In this document: piece by piece, positions 38,749-49,588 of the stretch
How positions within the stretch are numbered: position 1 is the stretch's first letter
How the letters are laid out: each line of letters starts with the position of its first letter
Source of the DNA: Paenibacillus dakarensis
GTDB taxonomy: Bacteria > Bacillota > Bacilli > Paenibacillales > Paenibacillaceae
Direction: 5' to 3'
Assembly (NCBI RefSeq): GCF_001373415.1
Contig: NZ_CDSE01000033.1
Coordinates: 1 to 50,872, forward strand
DNA: 50,872 bases
Position numbers and translations under genes: made by a program
The notes under the pieces: model-generated
Seen by the model: only the letters and a program-made list of their open reading frames with translations
What the model was told of the DNA's origin: nothing
The model's database searches: none

Positions 38749-39336
38749 CTATGCCTCGAGAACAAACAATCGCTGATTATAATGGCGCAGCTGGGAATCA
38801 ATCCGGTCAATAACCGGAAGTGAAGCCGCTGAAAAACGCTCATCCAGCAGATCGTTAATGCTCTTGTGAATCAATTCAATTTCCTTCTCTGTTTCGTTGC
38901 TGTTGAACAGCCGCTGCAGTTCACCTGTCGTATTCTTGTATTCGTACACCAGGCTGGAGGCATCCTCCGACAACTGTACTATGCGTTTTACTGTTCCTTC
39001 ATGATAATCGTAGCTCATAATAAATCCGCGATAAATCCGATTTACCTTTCCTGAGCCTCTGAAAGCCGAAAAGAGCTTACGTACAGCATTGGTCAGCCCT
39101 GGGGTCACCAATCGGCAGGACAGCTCACAGACATACAAGCCATCTTTGCGTTCAAAAGGCAAATGAACTTCTTCCCCGCTTTCATCTTCGAGCATAATCT
39201 CCTGCCCTCCGCTGTCCATCACCTTAACCCGAAAATTAATTTGGGAAGTTATGGTACTCTGCAGAAATTGATTCATTTGAACGTCTGTCATTTGCATGGT
39301 GGCATTTACATACTCTGTGGCTAACCTATGAGCCAT
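38749..39336 (-). CDS. conserved-looking protein of unknown function
   Basis: A 195-residue soluble protein with no signal peptide or membrane helix. Its middle (about 65-115) reads like a beta-rich fold (DGLYVCELSCRLVTPGLTNAVRKLFSAFRG), and the C-terminal 50 residues are helical and charged (TEKEIELIHKSINDLLDERF). I do not recognise the family and will not assign a function. ATG with GAGGAG 8 nt upstream; a TATAAT hexamer at 39373-39378 may be its -10. It is a single-gene unit, because terminators lie on both sides. Confidence 0.8.
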   Translation of the reverse strand: MAHRLATEYVNATMQMTDVQMNQFLQSTITSQINFRVKVMDSGGQEIMLEDESGEEVHLPFERKDGLYVCELSCRLVTPGLTNAVRKLFSAFRGSGKVNRIYRGFIMSYDYHEGTVKRIVQLSEDASSLVYEYKNTTGELQRLFNSNETEKEIELIHKSINDLLDERFSAASLPVIDRIDSQLRHYNQRLFVLEA

Positions 39337-39533
39337 AAAAATCTCCTCAATTCTTTTACAATCCTTACGTCCATTATACCGCAGGCCGCAAGACGATTTC
39401 TTGCCATCAGAATGAGATTATACAGCAAATTTCATAAAAAATCGGTTTAAGAAGGAATTTCCCTCATAATTTCAACGGGATACTCACTTTCACACAGAAA
39501 ATACACCATATCTCTATGGTATATGATGAAAAA

Positions 39534-39554
39534 GTAAAAAGCCTTAAACAAGGC
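39534..39554 (-). terminator. intrinsic terminator after ysxC
   Basis: GCCTT pairs with AAGGC (4-nt loop) just beyond the ysxC stop, followed by TTTTTACTTTTT on the minus strand. The stem is short (5 bp) but the T tract is strong. A second small inverted repeat (ACACCATATCTCTATGGTATAT) lies at about 39502-39523. Confidence 0.7.
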
Positions 39555-39563
39555 GGCAAGCAC

Positions 39564-40220
39564 TTACTCTTGTCCTTGATCCCCATCGCTAGATCCGGTA
39601 TCTTCACCGTGAACAGCTTCTTCCGTCTCTGAAGCACCATGGGTATAAGACTGAATCGTTTCCCATAGTTCATCTTTACCCAAACCTGTTTCGGATGAAA
39701 ATAAAACCATCGAATGATGCGGCTTAAAGCCCAATGTTTCTTTTACCATCTTCATATGTTTAGGCCACCGGCTGCGTGGGATTTTGTCCGCTTTCGTAGC
39801 AACAACACAAACATCCCGGTTGTAATACTGAAGCCATTCGTACATGCTGACATCATCTTTGGATGGCGGATGGCGCAGATCTACAACAAGAAGAACCAGT
39901 TTAAGTTCTTCACGGTTTAACAGATATCTTTCGATCATTTCACCAAATGCTGCACGCTGTGACTTGGAGACCTTCGCATACCCGTACCCCGGAAAATCGA
40001 CTAAATATACAGCGTCATTTGCTCGGTAATAGTTAAGCTGTTGTGTTTTACCTGGTGTCGAGCTTGTCCGGGCCAGATTCTTCCGGGCCAGCATTCTATT
40101 GATAAGCGAAGACTTGCCCACATTGGAGCGCCCTGCCAGAGCTACTTCCGGCAAGGCGTCTGCAGGGTATTGGTCAGGACCAACAGCACTGATGACAAAC
40201 TCTGATTTTGTAACTTTCAT
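39564..40220 (-). CDS. ysxC: ribosome biogenesis GTPase YsxC/EngB
   Basis: Essential GTPase for 50S subunit assembly. P-loop [10 protein letters not shown], switch [23 protein letters not shown] and TKADKI motifs are all present. The core is normal, but the protein ends in about 23 acidic residues ([19 protein letters not shown]...), making it longer (218) than the usual 195 or so. ATG start. It lies 16 nt downstream of lon and is cotranscribed with it. Confidence 0.97.
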   Translation of the reverse strand: MKVTKSEFVISAVGPDQYPADALPEVALAGRSNVGKSSLINRMLARKNLARTSSTPGKTQQLNYYRANDAVYLVDFPGYGYAKVSKSQRAAFGEMIERYLLNREELKLVLLVVDLRHPPSKDDVSMYEWLQYYNRDVCVVATKADKIPRSRWPKHMKMVKETLGFKPHHSMVLFSSETGLGKDELWETIQSYTHGASETEEAVHGEDTGSSDGDQGQE

Positions 40221-40236
40221 TTCAAGTAATTCCCCT

Positions 40237-42573
40237 CTAGTGCACTCCCGGTTGCTTCACCAGCGCATGCTGGAGCACCTGATCCATATGAGATACAGGA
40301 ACAAATTCAATATCGTTCTTCACGCTGTCTGGAATGTCGCGCAAATCACGTTCATTGTCCTTCGGGAGCAGAATTTTTTTGTATCCTGCACGATGGGCTG
40401 CAAGAGATTTCTCCTTCAAACCGCCGATCGGCAGCACCCGTCCTCGCAAGGTAATCTCGCCTGTCATCGCCACATCACGAGCAACTGGTCTCTTTGTTAA
40501 AGAAGATATGAGCGCAGTGGCAATCGTAATTCCTGCAGATGGTCCGTCTTTCGGGATGGCACCTTCAGGAATATGGATGTGTACATCCAGTTTTTCATGG
40601 AAATCCGGTTCAATACCAAGCTCGGCTGCCTTGGATCGCGTATAGCTGAATGCTGCTTGAGCAGATTCTTTCATAACATCGCCAAGCTTACCCGTAAGCG
40701 TCAATTTCCCCGTTCCTGGAACGACCGTAACCTCAATGGTTAGTGTCTCGCCTCCAACCTCAGTCCAGGCAAGACCGGTAACGCTGCCTACTTGATCCTC
40801 AAGCTCAGCCATACCATAACGGAATTTCGGAATGCCAAGGTAATCCTTAATATCTTCCTCATGGATCTTAATGGCTTCAGAGTCATTGGTAACGATTTTC
40901 TTAGCCGTCTTACGGCATAATGCAGCAATTTGCTGTTCCAAATTCCGCACCCCGGACTCACGTGTATATTCCCTTATCACCTTCAAAAGAGCATCTTCAT
41001 TCAATTCCAGCTGGTCAGCGTTCAGACCGTGTTCACGCTTCTGCTTCGGAAGCAGGTAACGCAAAGCGATCTGCAGCTTTTCCAGTTCCGTATAACCCGG
41101 AATATTCAGAATCTCCATACGGTCCAATAACGGACGAGGGATATTGTGCAGTGTATTTGCCGTTGTCACAAACATCACGTGGGACAGATCAAACGGAATT
41201 TCAATAAAATGATCGCTGAATGTATTGTTTTGCTCGGGATCAAGCACTTCCAGCAGGGCAGCTGATGGATCGCCCCGGAAGTCGGACGCCATTTTATCAA
41301 TTTCATCAAGCAGGAATACAGAGTTTTTTGAACCTGCCGTCTTCATGCCCTGTATAATCCGGCCCGGCATTGCACCAACATAAGTACGCCGATGGCCGCG
41401 AATTTCAGCCTCGTCCCGGACTCCTCCAAGAGAGATTCGTACAAATTTGCGTTCAAGAGAACGTGCTATGGACCGGGCTAACGAGGTTTTACCTACCCCC
41501 GGTGGACCAACCAGACAAAGAATCGGACCCTTCAGCTTCTTGACAAGCTTTTGGACTGCCAAATATTCAAGAACCCTTTCCTTCGGCTTCTCCAGACCAT
41601 AGTGATCTTCGTCCAAGATCTGTTCTGCTTTGAGGATATCCAGATCATCTTCCGTCTGCTTCGTCCAAGGAAGCGCCAGCAGCCAGTCAACGTAGTTGCG
41701 GATGACCCCGCCTTCCGCTGAACTCGAGGGCATTCTCTCCAGGCGGTCAATTTCCTTCTCAACCTTCTCATGTACACGTTCCGGAAGTTCGAGCTCCGCC
41801 AGTTGGTTGCGAAGTTCTTCTACTTCTCCCGTCCGGCCTTCCTTATCCCCCAGCTCTTTCTGAATCGCCTTCATTTGCTCGCGCAGATAGTATTCTTTCT
41901 GCGTCTTCTCCATCTGCTTCTTGACACGTTGATTGATCTTGCGTTCCAGCTCCAGCACTTCACGCTCATTGTTCAAAATATCAATCAGCTTCTCAAGTCG
42001 CTTCCGAACATCGATCGTTTCCAAAATTTCTTGCTTATCCTTGATCTTCAGGGACAAATGGCTCGTAATTACGTCCGCAAGGCGTCCCGGCTCTTCGATA
42101 TCAGATACCGCGGCCAGTGTCTCGGGCGTCACTTTTTTGGACAGATTAATATAATTCTCGAATTGTCCCAAAACGGTTCTCATAAGAGCCGCTACTTCGG
42201 AATCACTGTTCTCCTCTTCAGGGAGTTCACGCGCGAGAACCTCGTAATAATCCTCATTATCCGTATATTGAATAATTTCCGCCCGTTCCATACCCTCCAC
42301 AAGAACACGTATGGTACCGTTTGGAAGTTTGAGCATTTGTCTTACGTTAGCTACTGTACCAATCCGAAAAATATCCTCTTGCGTTGGCTCTTCAATGTTC
42401 ACTTCCGATTGAGAACATAGGAGAATCAAATTGTCTTCAACCATCGCCTTTTCTAATGCCTTAACCGACTTCTCCCGTCCAACATCCAGATGGAGTACCA
42501 TACTTGGATAGACGAGAAGTCCTCTTAAAGGCAATAAAGGAAAACGACGACCTTTTGATTTATTGGGTCCCAT
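40237..42573 (-). CDS. lon: ATP-dependent protease Lon (LonA)
   Basis: AAA+ serine protease for damaged and regulatory proteins. Domains in order: substrate-binding LON domain (about 10-195), coiled-coil region, AAA+ module with [11 protein letters not shown] and FLLDEIDK, and protease domain with KDGPSAGIT (catalytic serine) and GGLKEK (catalytic lysine). I start at ATG 42571-42573 (MGPNKSKG) with GGAGGTG upstream, giving 778 residues; the longer frame includes the ribosome binding site. Confidence 0.97.
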   Translation of the reverse strand: MGPNKSKGRRFPLLPLRGLLVYPSMVLHLDVGREKSVKALEKAMVEDNLILLCSQSEVNIEEPTQEDIFRIGTVANVRQMLKLPNGTIRVLVEGMERAEIIQYTDNEDYYEVLARELPEEENSDSEVAALMRTVLGQFENYINLSKKVTPETLAAVSDIEEPGRLADVITSHLSLKIKDKQEILETIDVRKRLEKLIDILNNEREVLELERKINQRVKKQMEKTQKEYYLREQMKAIQKELGDKEGRTGEVEELRNQLAELELPERVHEKVEKEIDRLERMPSSSAEGGVIRNYVDWLLALPWTKQTEDDLDILKAEQILDEDHYGLEKPKERVLEYLAVQKLVKKLKGPILCLVGPPGVGKTSLARSIARSLERKFVRISLGGVRDEAEIRGHRRTYVGAMPGRIIQGMKTAGSKNSVFLLDEIDKMASDFRGDPSAALLEVLDPEQNNTFSDHFIEIPFDLSHVMFVTTANTLHNIPRPLLDRMEILNIPGYTELEKLQIALRYLLPKQKREHGLNADQLELNEDALLKVIREYTRESGVRNLEQQIAALCRKTAKKIVTNDSEAIKIHEEDIKDYLGIPKFRYGMAELEDQVGSVTGLAWTEVGGETLTIEVTVVPGTGKLTLTGKLGDVMKESAQAAFSYTRSKAAELGIEPDFHEKLDVHIHIPEGAIPKDGPSAGITIATALISSLTKRPVARDVAMTGEITLRGRVLPIGGLKEKSLAAHRAGYKKILLPKDNERDLRDIPDSVKNDIEFVPVSHMDQVLQHALVKQPGVH

Positions 42574-42616
42574 CGCTTCCACACCTCCAATGGCTCTCAA
42601 TGTTGACACTATTCCT

Positions 42617-42646
42617 ATTTTATCAAATCTTCGTATAAAAAACCAA
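42617..42646 (-). promoter_or_regulatory. possible sigma-A promoter for lon-ysxC
   Basis: TTGGTT (42641-42646), an 18-nt spacer and TAAAAT (42617-42622), the latter preceded by TG at the extended -10 position (TGATAAAAT). The site lies just after the lonB stop. Confidence 0.55.
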
Positions 42647-42656
42647 CAATCGGGTG

Positions 42657-44384
42657 TTAACAGCTGCCGGCATCCGTAATTTTCCCATTATGAGGCGGAG
42701 TCGCTTGTAACAGCGAAGCAGAAGCACCAGGATACATCTCTGTTTGAGGCATTTGTAACACCCCCGGCGTAACAGCTCCTCCGAACACATGTGCAAAAAC
42801 CTCGCTGACAGATTCAACCGGAATAACCCGCAGGCCGTTTAAATCCTGAAACAAGCTTTGCCAGTTATCCTTCGGTATGATAACCATTGTCGCCCCTGCC
42901 TGGAACGCCGCCTCAACCTTTGCAATCACACCTCCAATGGGCTTTACCTTGCCATGGATGCTGATTTCACCGGTCATTGCTATTTTATTGTCTACTTCGA
43001 GACCAATCATAGCCGATACAATCGCTGTTGCCATGGCAATCCCCGCAGAAGGTCCATCAATCGGAGTGCCCCCCGGAAAGTTAATGTGAAGATCAAAATC
43101 CTTCGGACGAAAACCCATTGCGCCCAGTACCGTAAGCACATTTTCAATTGAACCTTTAGCCATGCTCTTGCGACGAAGCTTTCTTGAGCCGCCACCGAAC
43201 TCTTCCTCATCTACAACTCCTGTAATATTATAGGTTCCTTTTCCCTTTTCTGCAGGAACAGCGGAGACCTCTATTTCCAGCAGCGCACCCATGTTAGGTC
43301 CGTAAACAGCCAGTCCATTGACAAGACCCACCTGGGGTTTTTCGGGTATTTTGCGGTCGGGCCTTGGCTGCAATTGACTGCTGCTCGCAACCCACTCCAC
43401 ATCGGCTGCCCGAAGCGCAGTACGCTTTTCCGTAAGCGCCAAGCCAGCCGCAAGCTGAATCATATTCACCGCTTCACGTCCGTTCGTGGAATACCGTTTC
43501 ACGACCTCTACCGCCTCAGGGCATGGCATTAAGCCAATCTTTTGTATCGCATCCTCGGCGATTCGTCCGATCTCCTCGGGGAGCAGCGGACGGAAGAAAA
43601 TCTCCATGCAGCGCGACCGAAGTGCAGGTGCAATTTCATCTGGGGATCTTGTTGTTGCACCTACCAGACGAAAGTCGGCAGGCAGTCCATTTTGGAATAT
43701 ATCATGGATATGCGCAGGTGTATTCGAATCTTCTGAATTGTAGTATGCACTTTCGAGCAGGACCTTGCGATCTTCAAGTACTTTTAACAGCTTATTCATC
43801 TGGATCGGATGCAATTCACCAATTTCATCAACAAATAAAATCCCACCGTGAGCCTTAGTCACGGCACCCGGTTTAGGCTGAGGTATTCCGGCCACTCCCA
43901 TCGCACCCGCCCCTTGATATATCGGGTCATGGACCGAGCCAATCAATGGATCCGCAATTCCCCGCTCATCAAAACGGGCTGTGGTTGCATCAATCTCTAT
44001 AAATTTTGCGTCATATTTAAAAGGTGACTCCGGATTCTTCTTGGCTTCTTCCATCACTACACGCGCTGCTGCCGTTTTCCCGACCCCCGGTGGACCGTAT
44101 ACGATAACGTGTTGGGGATTACCGCTGCAAAGAGCAGCCTTCATAGCCCTGAGCCCATCCTTCTGACCAACGATATCATTCATGGACTGAGGTCTGGTCT
44201 TCTCTGCCAATGGTTTTGTCAGCGAGATAGATCGCAATTTCCGAAGCTTATCCAGCTCTTTACGAGATTCGCGGTCTACCGCAGTTTTGCTCGTCTTTTG
44301 ACCTTTTAGCAGATTCCAAAAATAAACGCCGATAATCACTGCAAAAACCAGCTGTACCAGCATTATTACAATATTCAAATTCAT
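42657..44384 (-). CDS. lonB: sporulation-associated protease LonB
   Basis: A membrane-attached Lon-type protease, in B. subtilis made in the forespore under sigma-F. An N-terminal hydrophobic helix (about 5-24) replaces the LON substrate domain; then AAA+ motifs [13 protein letters not shown] and [10 protein letters not shown], and the protease domain with [11 protein letters not shown] and [10 protein letters not shown]. Length 575 fits LonB rather than LonA. ATG with AGGAGGAATGACTT upstream. A clear sigma-F promoter was not found. Confidence 0.94.
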   Translation of the reverse strand: MNLNIVIMLVQLVFAVIIGVYFWNLLKGQKTSKTAVDRESRKELDKLRKLRSISLTKPLAEKTRPQSMNDIVGQKDGLRAMKAALCSGNPQHVIVYGPPGVGKTAAARVVMEEAKKNPESPFKYDAKFIEIDATTARFDERGIADPLIGSVHDPIYQGAGAMGVAGIPQPKPGAVTKAHGGILFVDEIGELHPIQMNKLLKVLEDRKVLLESAYYNSEDSNTPAHIHDIFQNGLPADFRLVGATTRSPDEIAPALRSRCMEIFFRPLLPEEIGRIAEDAIQKIGLMPCPEAVEVVKRYSTNGREAVNMIQLAAGLALTEKRTALRAADVEWVASSSQLQPRPDRKIPEKPQVGLVNGLAVYGPNMGALLEIEVSAVPAEKGKGTYNITGVVDEEEFGGGSRKLRRKSMAKGSIENVLTVLGAMGFRPKDFDLHINFPGGTPIDGPSAGIAMATAIVSAMIGLEVDNKIAMTGEISIHGKVKPIGGVIAKVEAAFQAGATMVIIPKDNWQSLFQDLNGLRVIPVESVSEVFAHVFGGAVTPGVLQMPQTEMYPGASASLLQATPPHNGKITDAGSC

Positions 44385-44552
44385 AAGTCATTCCTCCTGT
44401 TTCTCCGATATGTCAGCTTACCAACGTTATACAGATTAGTATTGCCTGTTAATCAGATGGTAAAACGAAGAACATGAATAAAATAGATACTGTTTAGTTG
44501 GTAAGTGGTTCTGTAGACGCTTCGAGTACGAAACATTCCTCCAATCGCTGTT

Positions 44553-44601
44553 GCCCCTGAATTTCTCGATTTGTTTTTTTAAGAGGAAGAAATCCAGGGG
44601 C
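44553..44601. other. long inverted repeat in the ispG-lonB gap
   Basis: GCCCCTGGATTTCT and AGAAATTCAGGGGC form a 14-bp stem with one G-T pair and a 21-nt loop that is rich in A on the minus strand. No T tract follows on either strand. The surrounding 44385-44755 interval also holds an 8-bp repeat AGCTTTTT/AAAAAGCT (44625-44643), but no gene I can support. Confidence 0.6.
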
Positions 44602-44753
44602 AAAGAGGCTTATGCTTCCGAAGTAGCTTTTTATGAAAAAGCTTTTATCACTTCGTTTTTCCGGAATCGTTTCGTTCTCTCCGCTGGCAGCGTGCATATC
44701 CACACCAAAAAACTCTATTTTATTCATATTCATAGGGGGAGGGGGGTGGACTG

Positions 44754-44794
44754 AAAAAGGCCACCGGAGAAATAATTCTCTGGTGACCTTTTTG
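44754..44794 (-). terminator. intrinsic terminator after ispG, possibly bidirectional
   Basis: An interrupted stem (AAAGGtCACCaGAGAA with TTCTCcGGTGgCCTTT, short AT loop) is bordered by T residues on both strands. It lies about 50 nt past the ispG stop. Confidence 0.85.
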
Positions 44795-44842
44795 TATATT
44801 TATAAGATCTTACAGTCATTACAATGACAAAGAAAATTCAAT

Positions 44843-45952
44843 TTACACACCCGTTTTATGCTTACGCCCCGGGATTTCGCCGGTCTCTTCGTACACTTTT
44901 ACGATGTGGTCAATCTCTTTCTTCAGTTCGTCTACCATTGTTGCCTCAGGCACTTTACGAATCATTTCTCCGTAACGGAACAGAAGGCCTTCGCCACGCG
45001 CTCCAGCAATACCGATATCAGCCTCTCTGGCTTCTCCTGGGCCGTTCACGGCGCAACCAAGAACGGACACTTTAATCGGCACTTTAAGGTTTGAAATGTA
45101 TTCTTCCACTTCATTAGCGATGGAGAACAGATCGATATCAAGTCTGCCGCACGTCGGGCAAGAGACAAGCGTTGCGGCATCAGAGATCAAGCCGAATGTT
45201 TTGAGCAGCTCCCGGCCCACCTTAATCTCTTCGACTGGATCTGCACTGAGGGAAATACGCATCGTATTTCCAATGCCCGCAGATAATAGAGCACCGAGCC
45301 CTGCAGCACTCTTAACGGTACCGGAAAATAGTGTGCCTGCCTCCGTAATACCCAAATGCAGCGGATATGGAATGACCTCAGCTGCTTTGGTGTAAGCTGC
45401 AATAGCCATAGGTACATCAGAAGCCTTTAGCGATACGATGATATCGTGGAAATCAAGTTCCTCCAAAATACCGATATGGTACAAGGCACTTTCAACCATC
45501 GCCTCAGGAGTAGGATATCCGTACTTCTCCAGCAAGTGATTTTCCAGAGAACCCGCATTCACACCAATCCGAATTGGAATGCCCTTTTCCTTGCATGCTT
45601 TAACCACTGCCTCGACTTTTTCCCGCTTCCCGATATTACCGGGATTAATACGGACCTTATCAATTCCATTCTCAATAGCTGCCAAAGCCAGCTTGTAGTT
45701 GAAATGAATATCAGCTACCAGAGGAATATGAATCCGTTTCTTGATTTCCTTAATTGCTGCAGCCGCCTCTTCATTGTTAACTGTAACACGTACAAGCTGG
45801 CATCCGGCCTCTTCCAAACGCAGAATTTCAGCAACTGTTGCTTCTACATCTGCGGTTTTGGTGGTGCACATGCTTTGAATAACGACTTTATTGTTCCCGC
45901 CGATTGTGAGATTGCCAACTTTTACGGGTCTAGTATCTTGTCTCAAAAACAT
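44843..45952 (-). CDS. ispG: 4-hydroxy-3-methylbut-2-enyl diphosphate synthase
   Basis: Fe-S enzyme of the MEP isoprenoid pathway (GcpE). The cluster cysteines are in [10 protein letters not shown] and [12 protein letters not shown]; the N-terminal [19 protein letters not shown] motif is complete. I start at ATG 45950-45952 ([13 protein letters not shown]), with GGGGGGG 6 nt upstream; GTG 45985 lies inside a strong hairpin. 369 residues. Flavodoxin/ferredoxin partners are not in the window. Confidence 0.95.
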   Translation of the reverse strand: MFLRQDTRPVKVGNLTIGGNNKVVIQSMCTTKTADVEATVAEILRLEEAGCQLVRVTVNNEEAAAAIKEIKKRIHIPLVADIHFNYKLALAAIENGIDKVRINPGNIGKREKVEAVVKACKEKGIPIRIGVNAGSLENHLLEKYGYPTPEAMVESALYHIGILEELDFHDIIVSLKASDVPMAIAAYTKAAEVIPYPLHLGITEAGTLFSGTVKSAAGLGALLSAGIGNTMRISLSADPVEEIKVGRELLKTFGLISDAATLVSCPTCGRLDIDLFSIANEVEEYISNLKVPIKVSVLGCAVNGPGEAREADIGIAGARGEGLLFRYGEMIRKVPEATMVDELKKEIDHIVKVYEETGEIPGRKHKTGV

Positions 45953-45979
45953 GGTTTTCCCCCCCATATAACGCCAAAG

Positions 45980-46020
45980 CTCCACCTCTACCCCTCATCA
46001 ACTTGAGGGCGGAGGTGGAG
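45980..46020. other. strong hairpin just upstream of ispG
   Basis: CTCCACCTC (9 bp) and then CCCTCA (6 bp) pair with TGAGGG and GAGGTGGAG around a 6-nt loop, with a short internal loop. It ends 28 nt before the ispG ATG and has no T tract. A run of AGAGGTGGAG, itself Shine-Dalgarno-like, is held in the stem on the minus strand. Confidence 0.7.
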
Positions 46021-46054
46021 AATAAGCGTTGATTATTCAAAAAGCCCTTTAGAC

Positions 46055-47317
46055 TTAGGCGCTTTCTTCCTGCTTTTTGTCGCCATTTCCATTAGATTGA
46101 AGTTCAGGAAAAACTTTTTCTTGAACTACCTTCTCTGTAATTACACAATCCGTAACATCCTCACGTGAAGGCACTTCATACATCACATCCAGCATAATGC
46201 CCTCAATGATGGAACGAAGACCGCGCGCACCCGTGTTACGCTTGATCGCTTCACGAGCAATAGCTTCCAGCGCTTCTGCTTCAAACTTAAGGTTAACGTT
46301 ATCCAGCTCAAGCAGCTTCTGGTATTGCTTCGTAAGAGCATTCTTCGGTTCAGACAGAATCCGAACAAGTGTCTTCTCATCCAGTGGTTCCAAAGTGGAG
46401 ATGACTGGGAGACGTCCCACAAATTCAGGAATCAGACCGAATTTCAAGAGATCTTCCGGAAGTACCATCGACAGGTACTCACCCGGTTTAAGGTCCTTCT
46501 GGACCTCACCTGAAGCATTAAAGCCGATAACCTTTTTACCAATCCGGCGTTTAATGTATTGCTCCAAACCATCAAATGCACCGCCACAGATGAACAGAAT
46601 GTTCGTTGTGTCGATCTGAATAAATTCCTGATGAGGATGCTTACGTCCGCCCTGAGGAGGAACAGAAGCTACAGTACCCTCCAAAATCTTCAACAGGGCC
46701 TGCTGTACTCCTTCACCAGAAACGTCACGTGTAATGGACGGATTCTCGGATTTGCGAGCTACTTTATCGATTTCATCAATGTAGATAATTCCGCGTTCTG
46801 CTTTCTCCACATCGAAATCTGCTGCCTGAATAAGCTTGAGCAAGATGTTCTCTACATCTTCGCCAACATATCCAGCTTCTGTCAGAGAGGTAGCATCTGC
46901 AATAGCAAAAGGAACATTCAATATTTTAGCCATGGTCTGTGCAAGCAGCGTTTTACCGGAACCAGTAGGACCTAGCAGCAAAATGTTACTCTTTTGCAAT
47001 TCAACATCCTCGGCCTTGTTTTGCGTATTAATACGCTTGTAGTGGTTATAGACAGCTACAGACAAAGATTTCTTAGCCTGTTCCTGGCCGATAACGTATT
47101 GATCCAAAATATCGCGGATTTCGCGAGGTTTCGGAATATCCTTCAAATCCACTTCTTCCTCGTGGCCGAGTTCCTCCTCCACGATCTCAGAGCACAAATC
47201 GATGCACTCATCACATATATAAACGCCGGGGCCGGCAACCAATTTGCGAACCTGCTCCTGCGACTTGCCGCAGAAAGAGCATTTCAGCTGCCCCTTATCG
47301 TCGTTAAATTTAAACAT
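46055..47317 (-). CDS. clpX: ClpX, ATPase subunit of the Clp protease
   Basis: AAA+ unfoldase that feeds ClpP. Zinc-binding domain C13/C16/C35/C38, Walker [12 protein letters not shown], Walker [10 protein letters not shown], and the ClpP-docking loop region (FIGxD-type) are in order. Length 420. ATG start; clpP lies 14 nt upstream, so clpP-clpX form an operon, unlike B. subtilis where clpP is elsewhere. The C-terminal tail is Glu/Lys-rich. Confidence 0.97.
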   Translation of the reverse strand: MFKFNDDKGQLKCSFCGKSQEQVRKLVAGPGVYICDECIDLCSEIVEEELGHEEEVDLKDIPKPREIRDILDQYVIGQEQAKKSLSVAVYNHYKRINTQNKAEDVELQKSNILLLGPTGSGKTLLAQTMAKILNVPFAIADATSLTEAGYVGEDVENILLKLIQAADFDVEKAERGIIYIDEIDKVARKSENPSITRDVSGEGVQQALLKILEGTVASVPPQGGRKHPHQEFIQIDTTNILFICGGAFDGLEQYIKRRIGKKVIGFNASGEVQKDLKPGEYLSMVLPEDLLKFGLIPEFVGRLPVISTLEPLDEKTLVRILSEPKNALTKQYQKLLELDNVNLKFEAEALEAIAREAIKRNTGARGLRSIIEGIMLDVMYEVPSREDVTDCVITEKVVQEKVFPELQSNGNGDKKQEESA

Positions 47318-47331
47318 ATCATTACCACCTC

Positions 47332-47922
47332 TTAAGATTTGATCGGTGCAGACAGGACCTCGTCAATAATTCGGTATTCTTTTGCTTCCTCCGCACTCAA
47401 GAAATAGTCACGGTCCGTATCACGTTCAATTTTTTCAAGGGATTGCCCTGTGTGTTCCACATAGATACGGTTAAGCTTCTGTCTCGTCTTGATGATCCAA
47501 TCTGCGTGGATTTGAATATCAGAGGCCTGGCCTTGAACACCGCCAAGCGGCTGGTGAATCATGACTTCGCTATTCTCTAGCGCAAAGCGTTTCCCCGGAG
47601 CTCCGGCAGTTAACAACAACGACCCCATACTGGCAGCCATACCGACACAAATCGTGGAAACATCAGGCTTGATGAACTGCATCGTATCATATATACCCAT
47701 CCCGGCTGTCACAGAACCACCAGGAGAATTAATGTACAAGTGAATGTCTTTCTCGGGATCTTCCGCAGCTAAAAACAACAGCTGGGCGATAACAAGATTG
47801 GCGACATCATCATCGATCGCACTACTGAGGAAGATGATCCGATCTTTCAGTAATCGGGAATAAATATCATAGGATCTTTCCCCCCGATTCGTTTGTTCCA
47901 CAACCATAGGTACAAGACTCAT
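47332..47922 (-). CDS. clpP: ClpP, proteolytic subunit
   Basis: Serine protease forming double heptamers with ClpX. Catalytic S98 (GMAASMGS), H123 (MIHQPLGG) and D172 are present. Length 196. ATG with AGAGGTTGATCGC upstream. Confidence 0.97.
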   Translation of the reverse strand: MSLVPMVVEQTNRGERSYDIYSRLLKDRIIFLSSAIDDDVANLVIAQLLFLAAEDPEKDIHLYINSPGGSVTAGMGIYDTMQFIKPDVSTICVGMAASMGSLLLTAGAPGKRFALENSEVMIHQPLGGVQGQASDIQIHADWIIKTRQKLNRIYVEHTGQSLEKIERDTDRDYFLSAEEAKEYRIIDEVLSAPIKS

Positions 47923-47959
47923 GCGATCAACCTCTTTTCCTTGAAGATTATACTTGAGT

Positions 47960-47987
47960 GTTATAAAAGTTATTCTAACATGTTCAA
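47960..47987 (-). promoter_or_regulatory. possible sigma-A promoter for clpP-clpX
   Basis: TTGAAC (47982-47987), a 16-nt spacer and TATAAC (47960-47965). A second TATAAT-like hexamer (47947-47952) lies further on, with a poor -35. No CtsR heptad repeat was seen nearby. Confidence 0.45.
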
Positions 47988-48073
47988 AGCTTCATGTCAT
48001 TTTTTAACCACGTTTACATTCTATGAACTTTCCAAAATTTATATCCTACCAACTTGTCTCAATATGTATTTTA

Positions 48074-48120
48074 CAAAAAACACCCATTTCATGTCATATA
48101 TAGTAACAAAAGGGGTGTTT
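48074..48120 (-). terminator. second hairpin with T tract before clpP
   Basis: AAACACCC (48113-48120 on the minus strand) and GGGTGTTT (48078-48085) pair around a 27-nt loop and are followed by TTTTTTG. It lies 3' of the tig terminator in the same orientation, so it may be a backup terminator. Confidence 0.55.
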
Positions 48121-48125
48121 ATAGT

Positions 48126-48160
48126 TAAAAATAAGGCACGTCATTAAATACGTGCCTTAT
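48126..48160 (-). terminator. intrinsic terminator after tig
   Basis: ATAAGGCACGT pairs with ACGTGCCTTAT around an 8-nt loop and is followed by five T residues on the minus strand, 31 nt past the tig stop. Confidence 0.93.
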
Positions 48161-48191
48161 CCTGTGTAATGACAGCTATACGCCGCCTTTA

Positions 48192-49517
48192 TTATTCTTC
48201 TGTTGCTGTTTCTTCTTTTGCAACCGGTGCGCCTTCTACGCTGTTTTCAAGCAAGAAGTCGATCGTTTTGCGGAGAACAAGTTCATCGCGAAGGCTATCA
48301 AGAGAACCGTTAGAAGCCAAAATGTTACGAATCTCTTCAACAGGGCGCTTGTATGTTTCAGCCATGTTTCCAAGCTCTTCATTGATTTCTTCTTCAGTCA
48401 CTTCAAGATTCTCTTCTTTAGCGATTTGCTCGAGAACGAGATTGTTGCGCACGCGCTTCTCTGCATCGTCCTTCATTTGGCCTTCCAAATCAGCGTTTGA
48501 CTGACCTGAGAAGCTGAGGAACATTTCAAGGTTCATGCCTTGCTGGCGAAGACGGTTGTCGAAATCGCGCATCATGTTTTGAACTTCGGATTGTACCATT
48601 GCTTCAGGAATGTCTACTTCAGCGTTTGCTGCTGCTTTATCAACAACTTCGTTTTCACGAACGCCACGAGCTTCTTGCTCTTTACGCTTCAGAAGCTGCT
48701 TCTTAAGATCTTCCTTGTACTCATCAAGTGTATCAAATTCGCTAACGTCTTTAGCGAACTCGTCATCCAGCTCAGGAAGCTGCTTGCGCTTGATTTCATG
48801 AACTTTTACTTTGAAGACCGCTTTTTTGTTAGCAAGCTCTTCAGCATGGTATGTTTCAGGGAAAGTTACTTCAACATCCTTGAAGTCGCCAGTACCCATA
48901 CCGATTACTTGATCTTCAAAACCTGGAATGAAAGAGTTGCTGCCCAATTCCAAGGAATAACGTTCAGCTTGTCCGCCTTCGAAAGGCACACCGTCAACGG
49001 AACCATCGAAGTCGATAACTGCGATGTCTCCAGAAGCTGCTGTTCCTTCGTCGATCACAACGAGTTCAGCATGACGCTCTTGCATGCGATTCAGCTCTTG
49101 AGTCAGTTCCTCATCGGATACTTCAGCTGAAACAGCTGCTACTTCAAGGCCTTTATAGTCACCAAGTTTAACTTCTGGCTTAACTGTTACTTTGGCTTTA
49201 AACTTGAAGGACTCGCCTTTTCCAAATTGATCGATTTCGATTTCAGGGCGATCAACCGGGAAGATTTCAGTTTGTTCAACAGCTTCGCCGTATACTTCTG
49301 GCAGAAGGATGTCGATAGCGTCTTGATAGAGGCTTTCCACTCCATAACGAGCTTCAAAGATGGAGCGTGGCACCTTACCTTTACGGAAACCAGGTACAGT
49401 TGCTTTTTTTACTACTTTATTAAAAGCTTTGTCGAGAGCAGCCGCTACGCGGTCCGCTTCTACCTCAACGTCAAGAACGCCAAGGTTGTTCTCTATTTTT
49501 TCCCAAGTTGCTTTCAT
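48192..49517 (-). CDS. tig: trigger factor, ribosome-associated chaperone
   Basis: Binds nascent chains at the ribosome exit and has prolyl isomerase activity. The ribosome-binding domain (about 1-110) holds PGFRKGKVPRS, the FKBP domain (about 150-245) holds GDIAVIDFDGSVDG and SNSFIPGFEDQVIGM, and a long helical C-terminal chaperone domain follows. Length 441. ATG with GGAGGGGAAAGC upstream. Confidence 0.98.
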   Translation of the reverse strand: MKATWEKIENNLGVLDVEVEADRVAAALDKAFNKVVKKATVPGFRKGKVPRSIFEARYGVESLYQDAIDILLPEVYGEAVEQTEIFPVDRPEIEIDQFGKGESFKFKAKVTVKPEVKLGDYKGLEVAAVSAEVSDEELTQELNRMQERHAELVVIDEGTAASGDIAVIDFDGSVDGVPFEGGQAERYSLELGSNSFIPGFEDQVIGMGTGDFKDVEVTFPETYHAEELANKKAVFKVKVHEIKRKQLPELDDEFAKDVSEFDTLDEYKEDLKKQLLKRKEQEARGVRENEVVDKAAANAEVDIPEAMVQSEVQNMMRDFDNRLRQQGMNLEMFLSFSGQSNADLEGQMKDDAEKRVRNNLVLEQIAKEENLEVTEEEINEELGNMAETYKRPVEEIRNILASNGSLDSLRDELVLRKTIDFLLENSVEGAPVAKEETATEE

Positions 49518-49588
49518 TTATGCTTTCCCCTCCAAAATAGTTCACGTGGTCGGCGCAGATAATGTATCACGTACCGAATAACCACTAT

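Noticed and set aside
44385..44460. sigma-F promoter for lonB
   Set aside because: GTATA-like and GG-type elements occur, but not at the required spacing.
44494..44733. 79-codon minus-strand ORF in the ispG-lonB gap
   Set aside because: No Shine-Dalgarno (the upstream segment is C-rich), it overlaps the long inverted repeat, and the sequence resembles no protein I know.
47923..48130. CtsR operator before clpP
   Set aside because: Only one loose GGTTAAA heptad was seen and the second heptad does not match.
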